Source of the DNA: an uncultured Prevotella sp.
Lineage (GTDB): Bacteria > Bacteroidota > Bacteroidia > Bacteroidales > Bacteroidaceae
NCBI GenBank assembly: GCA_900555035.1
Contig: USJX01000002.1
Coordinates: 1 to 64,000 of the forward strand
Length of the DNA: 64,000 nucleotides
Direction: 5' to 3'
The notes beneath the pieces are model-generated. The model was not told the DNA's origin. It saw nothing but the letters and a program-made list of their open reading frames with translations, and did not search any database. A program made the position numbers and the translations under genes. Below, in pieces: positions 25,084 to 33,955 of this stretch; the first letter of the stretch is position 1; each line of letters opens with the position of its first letter.

Positions 25084-25947
25084 ATGAGACAACTAAAAAT
25101 TTCAAAGTCGATAACGAATCGTGAAAGCGCATCGTTAGAAAAGTATCTCCAAGAAATTGGACACGAGGATCTTCTCACCACAGATGAGGAAGTGGAACTC
25201 GCGCAGAAAATAAGGGAAGGTGATAAGAGAGCTCTAGAGAGATTGACCAAGGCAAACTTGCGTTTCGTGGTATCTGTGGCAAAGCAGTATCAAAATCAGG
25301 GACTCAGCTTACCAGACCTTATCAATGAGGGCAACGTAGGTCTTATCAAGGCTGCCCAGAAATTTGATGAAACCCGCGGCTTCAAGTTCATATCCTACGC
25401 CGTATGGTGGATTCGCCAGAGTATTCTGCAGGCCATAGCCGAGCAGAGTAGAATAGTGCGCCTTCCACTTAACCAGGTGGGAAGTGTTAACAAGATAGCA
25501 AGGGAACTCAATAAGTTTGAGCAAGAACACGAACGCAAACCTAGCGTGAATGAGATTGCCGAACGAATTGACCTGCCAGAAGACAAGATCAATGATGCCC
25601 TAAAGGCTAACTCACGCCACGTGAGCATGGATGCTCCTATTGGCGATGGTGAAGACAGCAGCATGATGGATTTCTATGCATCAAGCGATGCTGCCAGCAC
25701 TGACAATCAGCTGGACCTGGAATCATTGCACAAGGAAATAGAGAGAATATTGGAAACGCTCGATGAGCGTGACCGGAAGGTAATCAGAGCCTTCTATGGT
25801 ATCGGAGAACCGGAGCTTACTCTCGAAGAAATAGGAGTTAAATATAATCTGACCAAAGAGCGAGTGAGACAGATTAGAGAAAAAGCCATCCGCAAGATCA
25901 GACATAACACAAAAAATCAACTGCTGAAATCCTACCTGGGGCGATAG
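25084..25947 (+). CDS. rpoD: Primary sigma factor RpoD (Bacteroidetes short form)
   Basis: A 287-residue sigma-70 factor with regions 1.2, 2, 3 and 4 and no region 1.1, the normal form in Bacteroidetes. Region 2 reads [15 protein letters not shown]; region 4 has the helix-turn-helix [25 protein letters not shown]. It would recognise the TTTG/TAnnTTTG promoters seen across this window. The short length and the leading block [24 protein letters not shown] agree with Bacteroides primary sigma factors. A small exported-protein gene begins 63 bp downstream. Confidence 0.94.
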   Translation: MRQLKISKSITNRESASLEKYLQEIGHEDLLTTDEEVELAQKIREGDKRALERLTKANLRFVVSVAKQYQNQGLSLPDLINEGNVGLIKAAQKFDETRGFKFISYAVWWIRQSILQAIAEQSRIVRLPLNQVGSVNKIARELNKFEQEHERKPSVNEIAERIDLPEDKINDALKANSRHVSMDAPIGDGEDSSMMDFYASSDAASTDNQLDLESLHKEIERILETLDERDRKVIRAFYGIGEPELTLEEIGVKYNLTKERVRQIREKAIRKIRHNTKNQLLKSYLGR

Positions 25948-26010
25948 TAACACACTACTCCACAGATGCATAGGACAACGGCACTTAAATATCAGTACAA
26001 GAAGAAAGAA

Positions 26011-26619
26011 ATGAAAGTATTTAAAATTGCATTAGCTTTGGCCATTGTTGCCATCTCTTCGCTTGCTGCACAGGCAAAGGTTGAACCGACGACTGCATAT
26101 ATGTTTGGATTTGCATCGTCATTCAATGACTCTACCGTGTACATCACCAGCGTACAGAAAGTAGATTCCGTATATCTCAGCCACAAGAACCTGTTCCTGG
26201 AAGGCAGAGACAACTACTCTTTCCAGCTGCGTGACTACCTGGAGTCGATTGGCGAGCCAAAGAGAACCTGCATCGTGGTGTTCGACCGCAACTTCAAGAA
26301 AGCTGAAAAGAAATGGGCCAAGCTTTATGAGCGCTACACTAAGAAGCCTAAGGCAAAGCGCCTGAAGAGTGGCGAAAAGCCAAAGGAACTTCCTTCTCCC
26401 TGGCAGGTGAAGAGCGTAGATGAAAACAAATTCACCTTCAAGCCTATCGCTCCTGACGATATTCAGGAACCTATGACCAAGCAGGAGCGAAAAGAAGCAA
26501 AAGTGAAGGCTAAGGAAGAAGCTAAACAGCAGAAAGTGGAAGCCAAGCAGCAGAAAGCGGAAGCTAAAAAGAAAAAAGCCGAGGCAAAAGCCCAAGCTAA
26601 GAAAGCCCAGGCAAAATAG
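26011..26619 (+). CDS. Small exported protein with Lys/Ala-rich tail
   Basis: A 202-residue protein from the ATG at 26011; an upstream in-frame ATG at 25966 would add 15 residues in front of the signal peptide and is less likely. Residues 1-22 form a signal peptide ending AAQA. Residues 23-150 form a compact domain I do not recognise. From about 150 on, K, A, E and Q dominate in heptad-like KAEAKKKKAEAKAQAKK repeats, probably a long charged helix. The next gene, an HprK-like kinase/S26 peptidase fusion, begins 31 bp downstream, so the two are likely one operon. Function unknown. Confidence 0.7.
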   Translation: MKVFKIALALAIVAISSLAAQAKVEPTTAYMFGFASSFNDSTVYITSVQKVDSVYLSHKNLFLEGRDNYSFQLRDYLESIGEPKRTCIVVFDRNFKKAEKKWAKLYERYTKKPKAKRLKSGEKPKELPSPWQVKSVDENKFTFKPIAPDDIQEPMTKQERKEAKVKAKEEAKQQKVEAKQQKAEAKKKKAEAKAQAKKAQAK

Positions 26620-26650
26620 AGAGACCAGCTTGTTATATAGCGAACCGAAA

Positions 26651-27976
26651 ATGAAAGACAATATTTATCGTGTTGCCGAGTTGGACATGAAGATTCAGTT
26701 TGCTGAATCAACCACCAACAATAAGCAACTTATAGAATCATTCGAACCCTTCAGAGTATCTGCTCTGAAGGGCTCGATTTTATTTCACCTTACCATAGAT
26801 GACAATACCCAACCTTATCCCAAGGAAAAACGCGAAAGAATCAGAAACTTCGATACAGGTAGCGGACACACCATCGTTGACAAACTCGATGATGGCGGAT
26901 ACCAATTCATTATTCGTGACATCTATGATGCCGACTGTGCGCTGGTGATTACCAACGCCGACTTCAGCGAATGCCGCTGCGCCCTAAACGGCAACATGAA
27001 CATGCGCAGATTCGGACTCAACAACACGCTGATGCTCATCTATGCCTTTGCATCGTGCCCATACGACACCCTGATGCTCCATGCTTCACTGGTGCGTCAG
27101 AACGGCTACGGCTATGCCTTCATCGCCAAGAGCGGAACGGGAAAGAGCACACACGTGAGCCTCTGGCTAAGGCACCTGAAAGGCTGCGACCTGATGAACG
27201 ATGACAACCCAATCCTCCGAATCATCGGGGGCAAGGTATATATCTTCGGAAGTCCATGGAGCGGCAAGACGCCATGCTATCGAAACGTGAAGGCACCGCT
27301 GGGTGCCATCACCCGCATAGACCGGGCAGAAGAAAACTCCATCGACAAGCTTTCGCCTGTGGCAGCCTTCGCATCACTTCTACCCGCCTGCTCCACCATG
27401 AAATGGGACAAGGCACTCTACGACCGCATCTGCGCTACCATCACCAAAGTGATAGAATCCATAGGCATCTATACCCTCCACTGCCTGCCAAACAAGGAGG
27501 CAGCCCTGGTTTGCAACAAGGCCATCAGCGTGAGGGAAAGTCTGGTTGAGGCTACCGCCCGGCTTCTGGAAGAAGGTCATACGGTGACCCTTCCGCTTCG
27601 CGGCTATTCTATGCGCCCCTTCCTGGAAGACAACCGCGACAAGGCTCTGCTCCGCAAAGCTACACCAGAAGATATGAAAGAAGGAAATGCCGTACTTGCC
27701 GAGGTGAAGCCTCATCAATACGTGCTCCATCGCATCGTGAAAATAGAAGGAGAAAAGGTAATCCTCAGGGGCGATGGCAACTTTGGCGTAGAAGTCTGCC
27801 AAAGAAAAAATGTAAAGGGTGCCGTAATAGGTTTCTACCGGAAAGGAAGGAAAACCATCGACAGGACAGACGCACTTAAATGGCGCATCTACTCCAAACT
27901 ATGGACCCGCCTCTTCCCTATCCGCCGCTATCTGCTGGCAGCATGGAAGGTTTGGAATGGAAAATATAAGAAATAA
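26651..27976 (+). CDS. HprK-like kinase domain fused to S24/S26 signal-peptidase-like domain
   Basis: A 441-residue protein from the ATG at 26651. Residues 1-295 resemble the HPr-kinase/PEPCK-like P-loop kinases found next to PqqD-type genes: the P-loop is SGTGKST at 161-167, then LMNDDNP at 181-187 and the basic loop FGSPWSGK at 199-206. Residues 300-400 resemble an S26-type peptidase: GYSMRP with Ser320 as nucleophile, and LHRIVKIEGEKVILRGDGN, where His360 stands at the usual lysine position, as in SipW/ER-type signal peptidases. The basic C-terminal 40 residues have an amphipathic look. It may phosphorylate or adenylate-and-cleave a peptide, but no substrate is known. Tail-to-tail with the PqqD-like gene. 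Confidence 0.72.
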   Translation: MKDNIYRVAELDMKIQFAESTTNNKQLIESFEPFRVSALKGSILFHLTIDDNTQPYPKEKRERIRNFDTGSGHTIVDKLDDGGYQFIIRDIYDADCALVITNADFSECRCALNGNMNMRRFGLNNTLMLIYAFASCPYDTLMLHASLVRQNGYGYAFIAKSGTGKSTHVSLWLRHLKGCDLMNDDNPILRIIGGKVYIFGSPWSGKTPCYRNVKAPLGAITRIDRAEENSIDKLSPVAAFASLLPACSTMKWDKALYDRICATITKVIESIGIYTLHCLPNKEAALVCNKAISVRESLVEATARLLEEGHTVTLPLRGYSMRPFLEDNRDKALLRKATPEDMKEGNAVLAEVKPHQYVLHRIVKIEGEKVILRGDGNFGVEVCQRKNVKGAVIGFYRKGRKTIDRTDALKWRIYSKLWTRLFPIRRYLLAAWKVWNGKYKK

Positions 27977-27983
27977 AAATATA

Positions 27984-28026
27984 AAAAATTGGGCAACCCT
28001 CTAAGACGAGGATTGCCCAATTTTTT
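27984..28026 (+). terminator. Bidirectional terminator, kinase fusion / PqqD-like gene
   Basis: AAAATTGGGCAA-CCTC...GAGG-TTGCCCAATTTTTT with one bulge, T-runs on both strands, between the two convergent genes. Confidence 0.9.
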
Positions 28027-28045
28027 ATATTTATCCAGTTACCTA

Positions 28046-28312
28046 TTATTCGATAATACCAGCCTTGAGCCACTGTGCCACAAGTGCTTCTACATCCTTG
28101 GCTGCCGTATCGGCATCAACATCATATTCCTGAGTAAGCAACTCTACCAAATCGTTCTTATCGAACTCCTTACCCTGGATGTTGTTCCAAAGGTAAGCAG
28201 AACTCTCGTTCATACTGATGATGCTGCTGAAATCAATGTTCTCAACGCCCTCTGCCACAATTACATTCTCTCCGCACACCTGGCGAAGGTTGAATCCTTT
28301 CTTTGTCTTCAT
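28046..28312 (-). CDS. PqqD-like RRE (peptide-recognition) protein
   Basis: An 88-residue PqqD-family protein. The winged-helix pattern is visible: strands in NLRQVCGENVIVAEG, then MNESSAYLWNNIQGKEF and a helical C-terminus ending in LKAGIIE. PqqD and other RiPP recognition elements bind the leader part of a precursor peptide and hand it to a modifying enzyme. The gene begins 11 bp after the stop of the dipeptidyl peptidase gene on the same strand, so it is probably in that operon. No radical SAM enzyme or precursor gene is next to it. Confidence 0.8.
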   Translation of the reverse strand: MKTKKGFNLRQVCGENVIVAEGVENIDFSSIISMNESSAYLWNNIQGKEFDKNDLVELLTQEYDVDADTAAKDVEALVAQWLKAGIIE

Positions 28313-28323
28313 GCGATTATTCT

Positions 28324-30516
28324 TTATTTATTCAGGTGAGTCTTGAACCAATCAGCAATCTGACGCAGCAGATGGTTACGGGTGTTTCCACCAGAGATGC
28401 CATGGTTACGATTGGTGTACCAAAGCTCCTTGAAATCCTTGTCTGCCTGTACCAATGCCTCAGAATACTCAAAGGTGTTCTGTGGATGCACATTGTCATC
28501 TGCCAAACCATGACAGAGAAGCAGAGCACCATGCTGCTTGCCGGCACGCTCGATAGGATTGTCGTTGTAACCCTTTTCGTTCTCCTTAGGAGTACGCATA
28601 TAGCGCTCGGTATAAACAGAATCGTAGTAACGGTAGCAGGTAGGAGGCGCTACGGCTACACCTGCATAGAACACAGGGCGACCCTCGCTCATACTCATCA
28701 GGGTATTGAAGCCACCATAGCTCCATCCCCAGATTCCGATGTTGTTCTTATCCACGTATGGAAGACTTCCCATATAAAGGGCTGTCTCCACCTGATCCTT
28801 AGATTCCAAGTTGCCAAGTGTAAGATAGGTGCATTTCTCGAAATCTGCACCACGGCCACCTGTGCCACGACCATCTACGCAAGCCACGATGAATCCCTCC
28901 TGTGCCAGATAGTAATCGAAAGCTCCGCCAGAGCCCATACTACCTGTGCTCCAGGCATTGAGCACCTGCTGACTGCCAGGACCCGAATACTGGAAGAGGA
29001 TGACAGGATACTTTTTGCTGGCATCGAAATCTACAGGCTTCACCATCCAACCATCGAGCTTCACGCCCTCGGATGTAGTGAAGGAGAATGTCTCACGCTT
29101 ACCCCAATAGTACTTCTTAGTCTTCGCAAGCAACTCCTTGTTGTCTTCCAGCGTCTTGATTACCTTACCCTTGTTGTTACGAACGGTGTAAACGTATGGA
29201 TGACTGTAGTCACTCCAGTTGTTCACGAAATAACGGTAATCGCCTGAAAAATAAGCAGAGTTGGAACCCTCCTCAGAAGTGAGTCGCTCAACCTTTCCGT
29301 TCTTGTGAGCCACATATACCTGGCGGTCGTGTGCATTGAGCATGGCGGCCTGGAAATAAACATCGCCCGTCTTCTCATTCATACCATAGATGGCGGTAAC
29401 ATCATAGTTACCCTTCTCCACCTGGCGAATCAGCTTGCCGTTCATATCATAGAGATAGAGGTGCATATAGCCATCACGGTCGCTAGGAAGCAGAATATTC
29501 TTCTTGCCCACAATGCTATTCTCTACTACCTCTTCCTTCACAAACTTAGGAACAACTTCCTGGATGAGCTGCTTGCTCTTGCCGGTGAAAGGATTTACGG
29601 AATAGAGACGCATGTCGTCCTGATGACGATTCATCGTATAGACGATGAGACTGTTGGCATCAGGAGATGTCTTGATGCGAGGATAATAACCATCTGCATC
29701 TACAGGCACATCAAGGGCAATGGTCTTGCCCGACTTCATATCATAGCTCCAAAGGCTTACCTTGGAATTATCCTGTCCTGCCTTAGGATATTTATAGGAA
29801 TATTCTCCCGGATAGTCGTGAAACTCCTTCCTGGTTGGGTTGGCACCCTCGAAGAGCTGGAGCGAATAAGTCTTCACATGGCTCTCGTCGAAACGAATCC
29901 AACCGATGGAAGTTCCATCTGCATTCCAGGCAAAGGCACGGTTGAAGGCAAACTCCTCTTCGTAAACCCAGTCTGGGATACCATTGATTACCTTATTGAA
30001 CTTACCATCCTTGGTTACCTGCACTTCCTTCTGACCATCGGTTACGAAGATATTGTTGTCCTTGACGAAAGCCACATGACGAGAGTCTGGCGACCAGGTT
30101 GCCACCTGCTGATTCTCGCCCTCAGAGAGTTTCTTGATGGTCTTTGAAGCGATGTCGTAGATAAAATACTCCGCCTTGAACGAACGGCGATACACCGGCT
30201 TACGCTTGGTGAAGACGAGCATCTTCTTGCCGTCAGGACTGATGACATAACCATCCACACTCTTCATGGGAGCCTTGGCAGCCTCTACATCGAAGAGCAC
30301 AGCCACCTGCTTACCAGTCTTGAAAGAATAACTTACTACCTGCTTTCCATCATTGCTGATAGAAGCATAAAGGTCAGTACCCTCGATAGGGTTGATACCG
30401 GTAACGTATGAGGCAGAGAATTCGCCAGAAGTAATAGCCTTCAAGTCGAGTTTCTCTGCCGCTTGCATTGCTGATACCATCATGATACTTGCAATTAAAA
30501 CTGAAAATCTTTTCAT
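28324..30516 (-). CDS. Dipeptidyl peptidase IV (family S9B)
   Basis: A 730-residue exported S9B peptidase. Signal peptide 1-19 (VSAMQA), beta-propeller domain about 60-470, and alpha/beta-hydrolase domain with the nucleophile in GWSYGG and the last catalytic residue in NRNHGIS. The propeller carries the substrate-binding EEEF pair (VYEEEFAF) that holds the free N-terminus. It removes X-Pro dipeptides from peptides in the periplasm or at the cell surface. Upstream of it is a GldB-like lipoprotein gene, downstream the PqqD-like gene; all three are on the minus strand with short gaps. Confidence 0.92.
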   Translation of the reverse strand: MKRFSVLIASIMMVSAMQAAEKLDLKAITSGEFSASYVTGINPIEGTDLYASISNDGKQVVSYSFKTGKQVAVLFDVEAAKAPMKSVDGYVISPDGKKMLVFTKRKPVYRRSFKAEYFIYDIASKTIKKLSEGENQQVATWSPDSRHVAFVKDNNIFVTDGQKEVQVTKDGKFNKVINGIPDWVYEEEFAFNRAFAWNADGTSIGWIRFDESHVKTYSLQLFEGANPTRKEFHDYPGEYSYKYPKAGQDNSKVSLWSYDMKSGKTIALDVPVDADGYYPRIKTSPDANSLIVYTMNRHQDDMRLYSVNPFTGKSKQLIQEVVPKFVKEEVVENSIVGKKNILLPSDRDGYMHLYLYDMNGKLIRQVEKGNYDVTAIYGMNEKTGDVYFQAAMLNAHDRQVYVAHKNGKVERLTSEEGSNSAYFSGDYRYFVNNWSDYSHPYVYTVRNNKGKVIKTLEDNKELLAKTKKYYWGKRETFSFTTSEGVKLDGWMVKPVDFDASKKYPVILFQYSGPGSQQVLNAWSTGSMGSGGAFDYYLAQEGFIVACVDGRGTGGRGADFEKCTYLTLGNLESKDQVETALYMGSLPYVDKNNIGIWGWSYGGFNTLMSMSEGRPVFYAGVAVAPPTCYRYYDSVYTERYMRTPKENEKGYNDNPIERAGKQHGALLLCHGLADDNVHPQNTFEYSEALVQADKDFKELWYTNRNHGISGGNTRNHLLRQIADWFKTHLNK

Positions 30517-30554
30517 GTATTATGTTGAATACTTTATGTATTATGTTGAATACT
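30515..30554. repeat. Tandem 21-bp repeat before the dipeptidyl peptidase gene
   Basis: ATGTATTATGTTGAATACT occurs at 30515-30533 and again at 30536-30554 with identical sequence, spanning the start codon of the minus-strand peptidase gene. Confidence 0.85.
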
Positions 30555-30573
30555 AATGATATTACTCTATCAT

Positions 30574-31392
30574 TTAATCCTTATGCAACGCCTCGATAGG
30601 AGAATAATCTTCGTCAAGGAGCAATTCTCTGACGGTTACCTTCGGATTACGCTTCACATAAGCCTGGATGGTCTTCACATACTTGGTTTCGAACACATCC
30701 TTGCCCATCGCCTTGTTCACAGCCCACATAATCTTGCCCATGTGAAGGTCGCGATCCAGCTGGGCACGGGTATCGAAGTTCTTCATCTGATAGTTGCTGA
30801 GCAGATAGAAGGTAAGACAATCCGGCACGATATACTGGGGCTGCATGGTGCTACGCTGCTGCGGCGTATAGAATTTCTTGTAGAGCGGATAGTCAGAACC
30901 CATATACTTATCAAGCGAAATGCCTACGGAATGCTCACCCACCACGATACTCTGGTCGAGCGCTCCAATCTGGGCATAGAAATAAGGCTGAGGAAGTTCT
31001 GGAATCCAATCGTGCAAACGGCCGAACGCCTTCTTGAGCTGGGCATTGATGTCATCCATATTGGCATATTCAGCCTCAGCATCGGCAATCAGAGCCTGCA
31101 GGGTGGAATCCTGATAGAACATCAGGAATCGGTTGCTGATGTTGGCATCAGTGATGGTGCCAAGTTGCAACATCTTCTCTATCAGGGTACGGGTTTCGAT
31201 GGGATAATCGGTGTTCATCTGCTGAAGGGCAGAGAAATCACCGGTAGTAAGATATCTACTTTGCAGGCGATCGTAACGCTGCACCGTCAGAGGTACAGCA
31301 TCAGCCTCCTCGTTCGGCTTGAACTTAAATTCGCAAGCTGAACAAAGTAGTATAAGTGCTAATATGACAATATAATCAAATATCTTTTTCAC
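30574..31392 (-). CDS. GldB-like lipoprotein
   Basis: A 272-residue lipoprotein: signal peptide with lipobox LCSAC (Cys20), then a domain that resembles GldB of the Bacteroidetes gliding/type IX secretion literature, with the characteristic segment GALDQSIVVGEHSVGISLDKYMG and a conserved metal-ligand-like FY/DC spacing after it. Gut Prevotella do not glide, so a role in the envelope other than motility is likely. It has its own promoter and is followed by the DPP-IV gene after 57 bp. Confidence 0.75.
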   Translation of the reverse strand: MKKIFDYIVILALILLCSACEFKFKPNEEADAVPLTVQRYDRLQSRYLTTGDFSALQQMNTDYPIETRTLIEKMLQLGTITDANISNRFLMFYQDSTLQALIADAEAEYANMDDINAQLKKAFGRLHDWIPELPQPYFYAQIGALDQSIVVGEHSVGISLDKYMGSDYPLYKKFYTPQQRSTMQPQYIVPDCLTFYLLSNYQMKNFDTRAQLDRDLHMGKIMWAVNKAMGKDVFETKYVKTIQAYVKRNPKVTVRELLLDEDYSPIEALHKD

Positions 31393-31421
31393 GATAATTC
31401 ACATTCTTCTAGTTACGACTG

Positions 31422-31453
31422 CAAAAATACTAAAAATTATTTAAATTACCAAG
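31422..31453 (-). promoter_or_regulatory. Promoter of the GldB-like gene
   Basis: Minus strand: CTTG (31450-31453), 20-bp spacer, TATTTTTG (31422-31429) followed by CAG. Confidence 0.75.
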
Positions 31454-31522
31454 TATTTTTGCTAAAAAATCAGGTTCATTCGTGAAAAAAGATTGGTTTT
31501 CACCTAAATTCATTAACAAAAA

Positions 31523-31568
31523 AGCCAATAATGAGCAAAGAAGACTTACTTTCTGCTCATTATTGGCT
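31523..31568 (-). terminator. Terminator downstream of the DUF4861 gene
   Basis: Perfect 15-bp inverted repeat AGCCAATAATGAGCA (31523-31537) / complement (31554-31568), with A/T-runs on both sides. Lies 43 bp past the stop of the minus-strand gene. Confidence 0.88.
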
Positions 31569-31610
31569 ATTTGCGCAATATTTTAATGATCGGATGATGC
31601 AACAAGTCTA

Positions 31611-32858
31611 TTATCGGATGATGCATGAAACAGCCACCTTGATAGGCTCTTCTATCTGCTTCTTCCAATCCTTCAACCATTGATACCACTCCTTCTCACC
31701 CTTGAAGCCATAGGTTTCATTGGCGCTGGTATAAGCAAGCTTATAGCTCAGTTTATTGCCGGTAGGTTTCACCACCTGAGTATAGCAATCCTTGTTGGCT
31801 GGTTCCTGGCTAACCAGGGCCGGCTGTGGCACGTAGATTCCCAAGCCCACTGTCTCCAACTTGTGCTTGCCATCATCCTTGCCCGTTGGCCAGTCGCTGC
31901 CATAGCAGCCACGCAAGCCCTTACCATCAGCAAACTCGCTGGAGCCCTTCACGTTGATGAGACCGGTGGCAAACTGATAATCAGAGACATCCTTATTGAA
32001 GAACACATCTACATCAAAATCACGATGACCGGCATAGATGGTATAACGGATTGTGGCATTGACAGGCTTCAAACCCGGGGCTGGCACCCAACCATTATCC
32101 ACCACTTCAACGATGGCACGGAGCGGACCTTCGGAAATGACTCTCTGCTCCTGATACCTCACATCATTAAAGTGCAACTGGTTCTTTCCATCCCATCCAC
32201 GCAGGGCACCTAATCCATAGGTATTTCCTACCCAAAGGCAGTCATCACCCGAACCGGCCTGAATCTGTTCGTCGGTTGGATAGAACTGGGTATCATAGAC
32301 AACCAGACCTTTGTTGATTTTGCCATAGAGGTCGATGGTCTGGCGATGGTCGAAATAAACACGCATGGCAACCAGCTCACTCTCGAAGCAGACGCCATGA
32401 GAATGCACATAGTGATAGACATCCTTAGTTTTCTTGTCGAAGGAGATGCTGCGCAGATAGATGTCCTGCTTGTTCTTCGCCAACTTTTTGTTCTTGCTAG
32501 GCAAGCAAAGTTCAGCAAAGGTACGGGCCGGATACTGTGCCTGCTCACCCTCCTGATAGAGTTGCACCTGATAGGTCTTAGTCTCCTTCTTGCCAAGGTC
32601 AACCAGGAAGCAGAGTTCATCGTTGGTGCAATCGCGATTGGTATCGTCGAGCTGCGAAGGAATCTCCTTGCCATCCACGGTAACCACGGCACGCTGAATA
32701 GAGCCAATGGATCCTAACTTACTGAGGTCGATAACCACCGGAGCATCGGTCTTAGCCGATTTGGAAGGGTTGGATACCGACACTTCGAAATTTGCCTGAG
32801 CCTGGGCCGATAAAGCCATCAGCGATACCAGTGCCATCATCATTTGTTTCTTCATCAT
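31611..32858 (-). CDS. DUF4861 family exported protein
   Basis: A 415-residue protein with a signal peptide (ALSAQA, cleavage near residue 22). The body is beta-rich, with long conserved runs such as SHGVCFESELVAMRVYFD and YGLGALRGWDG that mark the DUF4861 family. In Bacteroidetes this family is often found in polysaccharide-degradation gene sets; its enzymatic activity is uncertain to me. Here no glycoside hydrolase lies beside it. It ends in a strong terminator. The start may be Met1 or Met2. Confidence 0.75.
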   Translation of the reverse strand: MMKKQMMMALVSLMALSAQAQANFEVSVSNPSKSAKTDAPVVIDLSKLGSIGSIQRAVVTVDGKEIPSQLDDTNRDCTNDELCFLVDLGKKETKTYQVQLYQEGEQAQYPARTFAELCLPSKNKKLAKNKQDIYLRSISFDKKTKDVYHYVHSHGVCFESELVAMRVYFDHRQTIDLYGKINKGLVVYDTQFYPTDEQIQAGSGDDCLWVGNTYGLGALRGWDGKNQLHFNDVRYQEQRVISEGPLRAIVEVVDNGWVPAPGLKPVNATIRYTIYAGHRDFDVDVFFNKDVSDYQFATGLINVKGSSEFADGKGLRGCYGSDWPTGKDDGKHKLETVGLGIYVPQPALVSQEPANKDCYTQVVKPTGNKLSYKLAYTSANETYGFKGEKEWYQWLKDWKKQIEEPIKVAVSCIIR

Positions 32859-32918
32859 AGATTCTTATTTTAAGTTTGTTATAATCGAAATTCTAAGTTT
32901 TACCAAAAGCTCCATTAC

Positions 32919-33935
32919 CTACAGTTTCGAGAAGATTTTCTTACCCTTAACGTAGTATTGCCAAAGGATGGAACAGTTGAAAATCTGAGGGATTTCTCCC
33001 TCTACTCTATTCGTCTGAATCTTCTTGCGATCTTCATCAAAATCGTGCTTCCATGCCTTAAAAGCCTTGCGAGCCTTGAAGATAGCCTTGAAGTCGCCCA
33101 AGTTACGTTTCAGGATGAGCATCTCGAAAGCAGCCAGGTAATCCAAAAACCATCTTACCCTCATCACACGATTCAAATCACTATCACTCAAATTCTTATA
33201 GAGCATCGTCAGATTGTTTCTGAAGTTCAGATAGGTCTTCATCGGATTGCATTTCGGCAAGGTTCCACCACCCACATGATACACTTCACTCTCGGGAATG
33301 CAATAGATTTTCCTGCCCATCAGGCGCAATCGCCAGCACAGGTCTATCTCTTCATTGTGAGCAAAGAAGCGACCATCCAAGCCGCCTGCCTCCCAATAAT
33401 CCTTAGAACGGATCATCATGCAGGCACCTGTAGCCCAAAGCACTTCCTGCTGATAATCATACTGCCCATTATCACGCTCCACCGTATCAAAGATTCTGCC
33501 ACGGCAGAACGGATAGCCATACTTATCGAGGAATCCGCCACAAGCCCCGGCATATTCGAAACTATCCTTGTCATATTCCGCAAGGAGCTTAGGCTGGCAA
33601 GCTGCCACCTGCGAATGGGAATCCATAAACTCAATGAGCGGAGTGAGCCAATGATGCGAAACCTCCACATCACTATTCAATAGCACATAATACTCTGCTT
33701 CTATCTCCTTCAAGGCCCGGTTATATCCCTCGGCAAAACCGAAGTTCTGCTCCAGAACAATGGTCTTGACATGAGGAAACTGGGTTTCCAAAAGGAGCAT
33801 GGATTGGTCTGACGAACTGTTGTCCGCCACCCAAATCTCGGCATCCTGCCGTGAATACTCCACGACATTAGGCAGATACTTGGCAAGCATCTGCTGCCCG
33901 TTCCAGTTTAATATTACGATTGCAACTTTTGCCAT
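32919..33935 (-). CDS. Family 2 glycosyltransferase
   Basis: A 338-residue GT-A fold transferase of the rhamnosyltransferase-like group. N-terminal VAIVILNWNGQQML, the DxD-like DVEVSHHW region, and the acceptor-side EEIDLCWRLRLMG are visible. It would transfer a sugar from a nucleotide donor to a cell-surface polysaccharide or lipid. The C-terminal 60 residues are basic and may attach to the membrane. It follows the TIGR01212 radical SAM gene after 20 bp on the same strand. Confidence 0.9.
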   Translation of the reverse strand: MAKVAIVILNWNGQQMLAKYLPNVVEYSRQDAEIWVADNSSSDQSMLLLETQFPHVKTIVLEQNFGFAEGYNRALKEIEAEYYVLLNSDVEVSHHWLTPLIEFMDSHSQVAACQPKLLAEYDKDSFEYAGACGGFLDKYGYPFCRGRIFDTVERDNGQYDYQQEVLWATGACMMIRSKDYWEAGGLDGRFFAHNEEIDLCWRLRLMGRKIYCIPESEVYHVGGGTLPKCNPMKTYLNFRNNLTMLYKNLSDSDLNRVMRVRWFLDYLAAFEMLILKRNLGDFKAIFKARKAFKAWKHDFDEDRKKIQTNRVEGEIPQIFNCSILWQYYVKGKKIFSKL

Positions 33936-33955
33936 ATTTTTAGAGAAGAGTTATT

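Noticed and set aside
28303..30147. Long plus-strand open frames opposite the DPP-IV gene
   Set aside because: They mirror a clearly coding S9B gene with a signal peptide and active site. No family resemblance or signal of their own.
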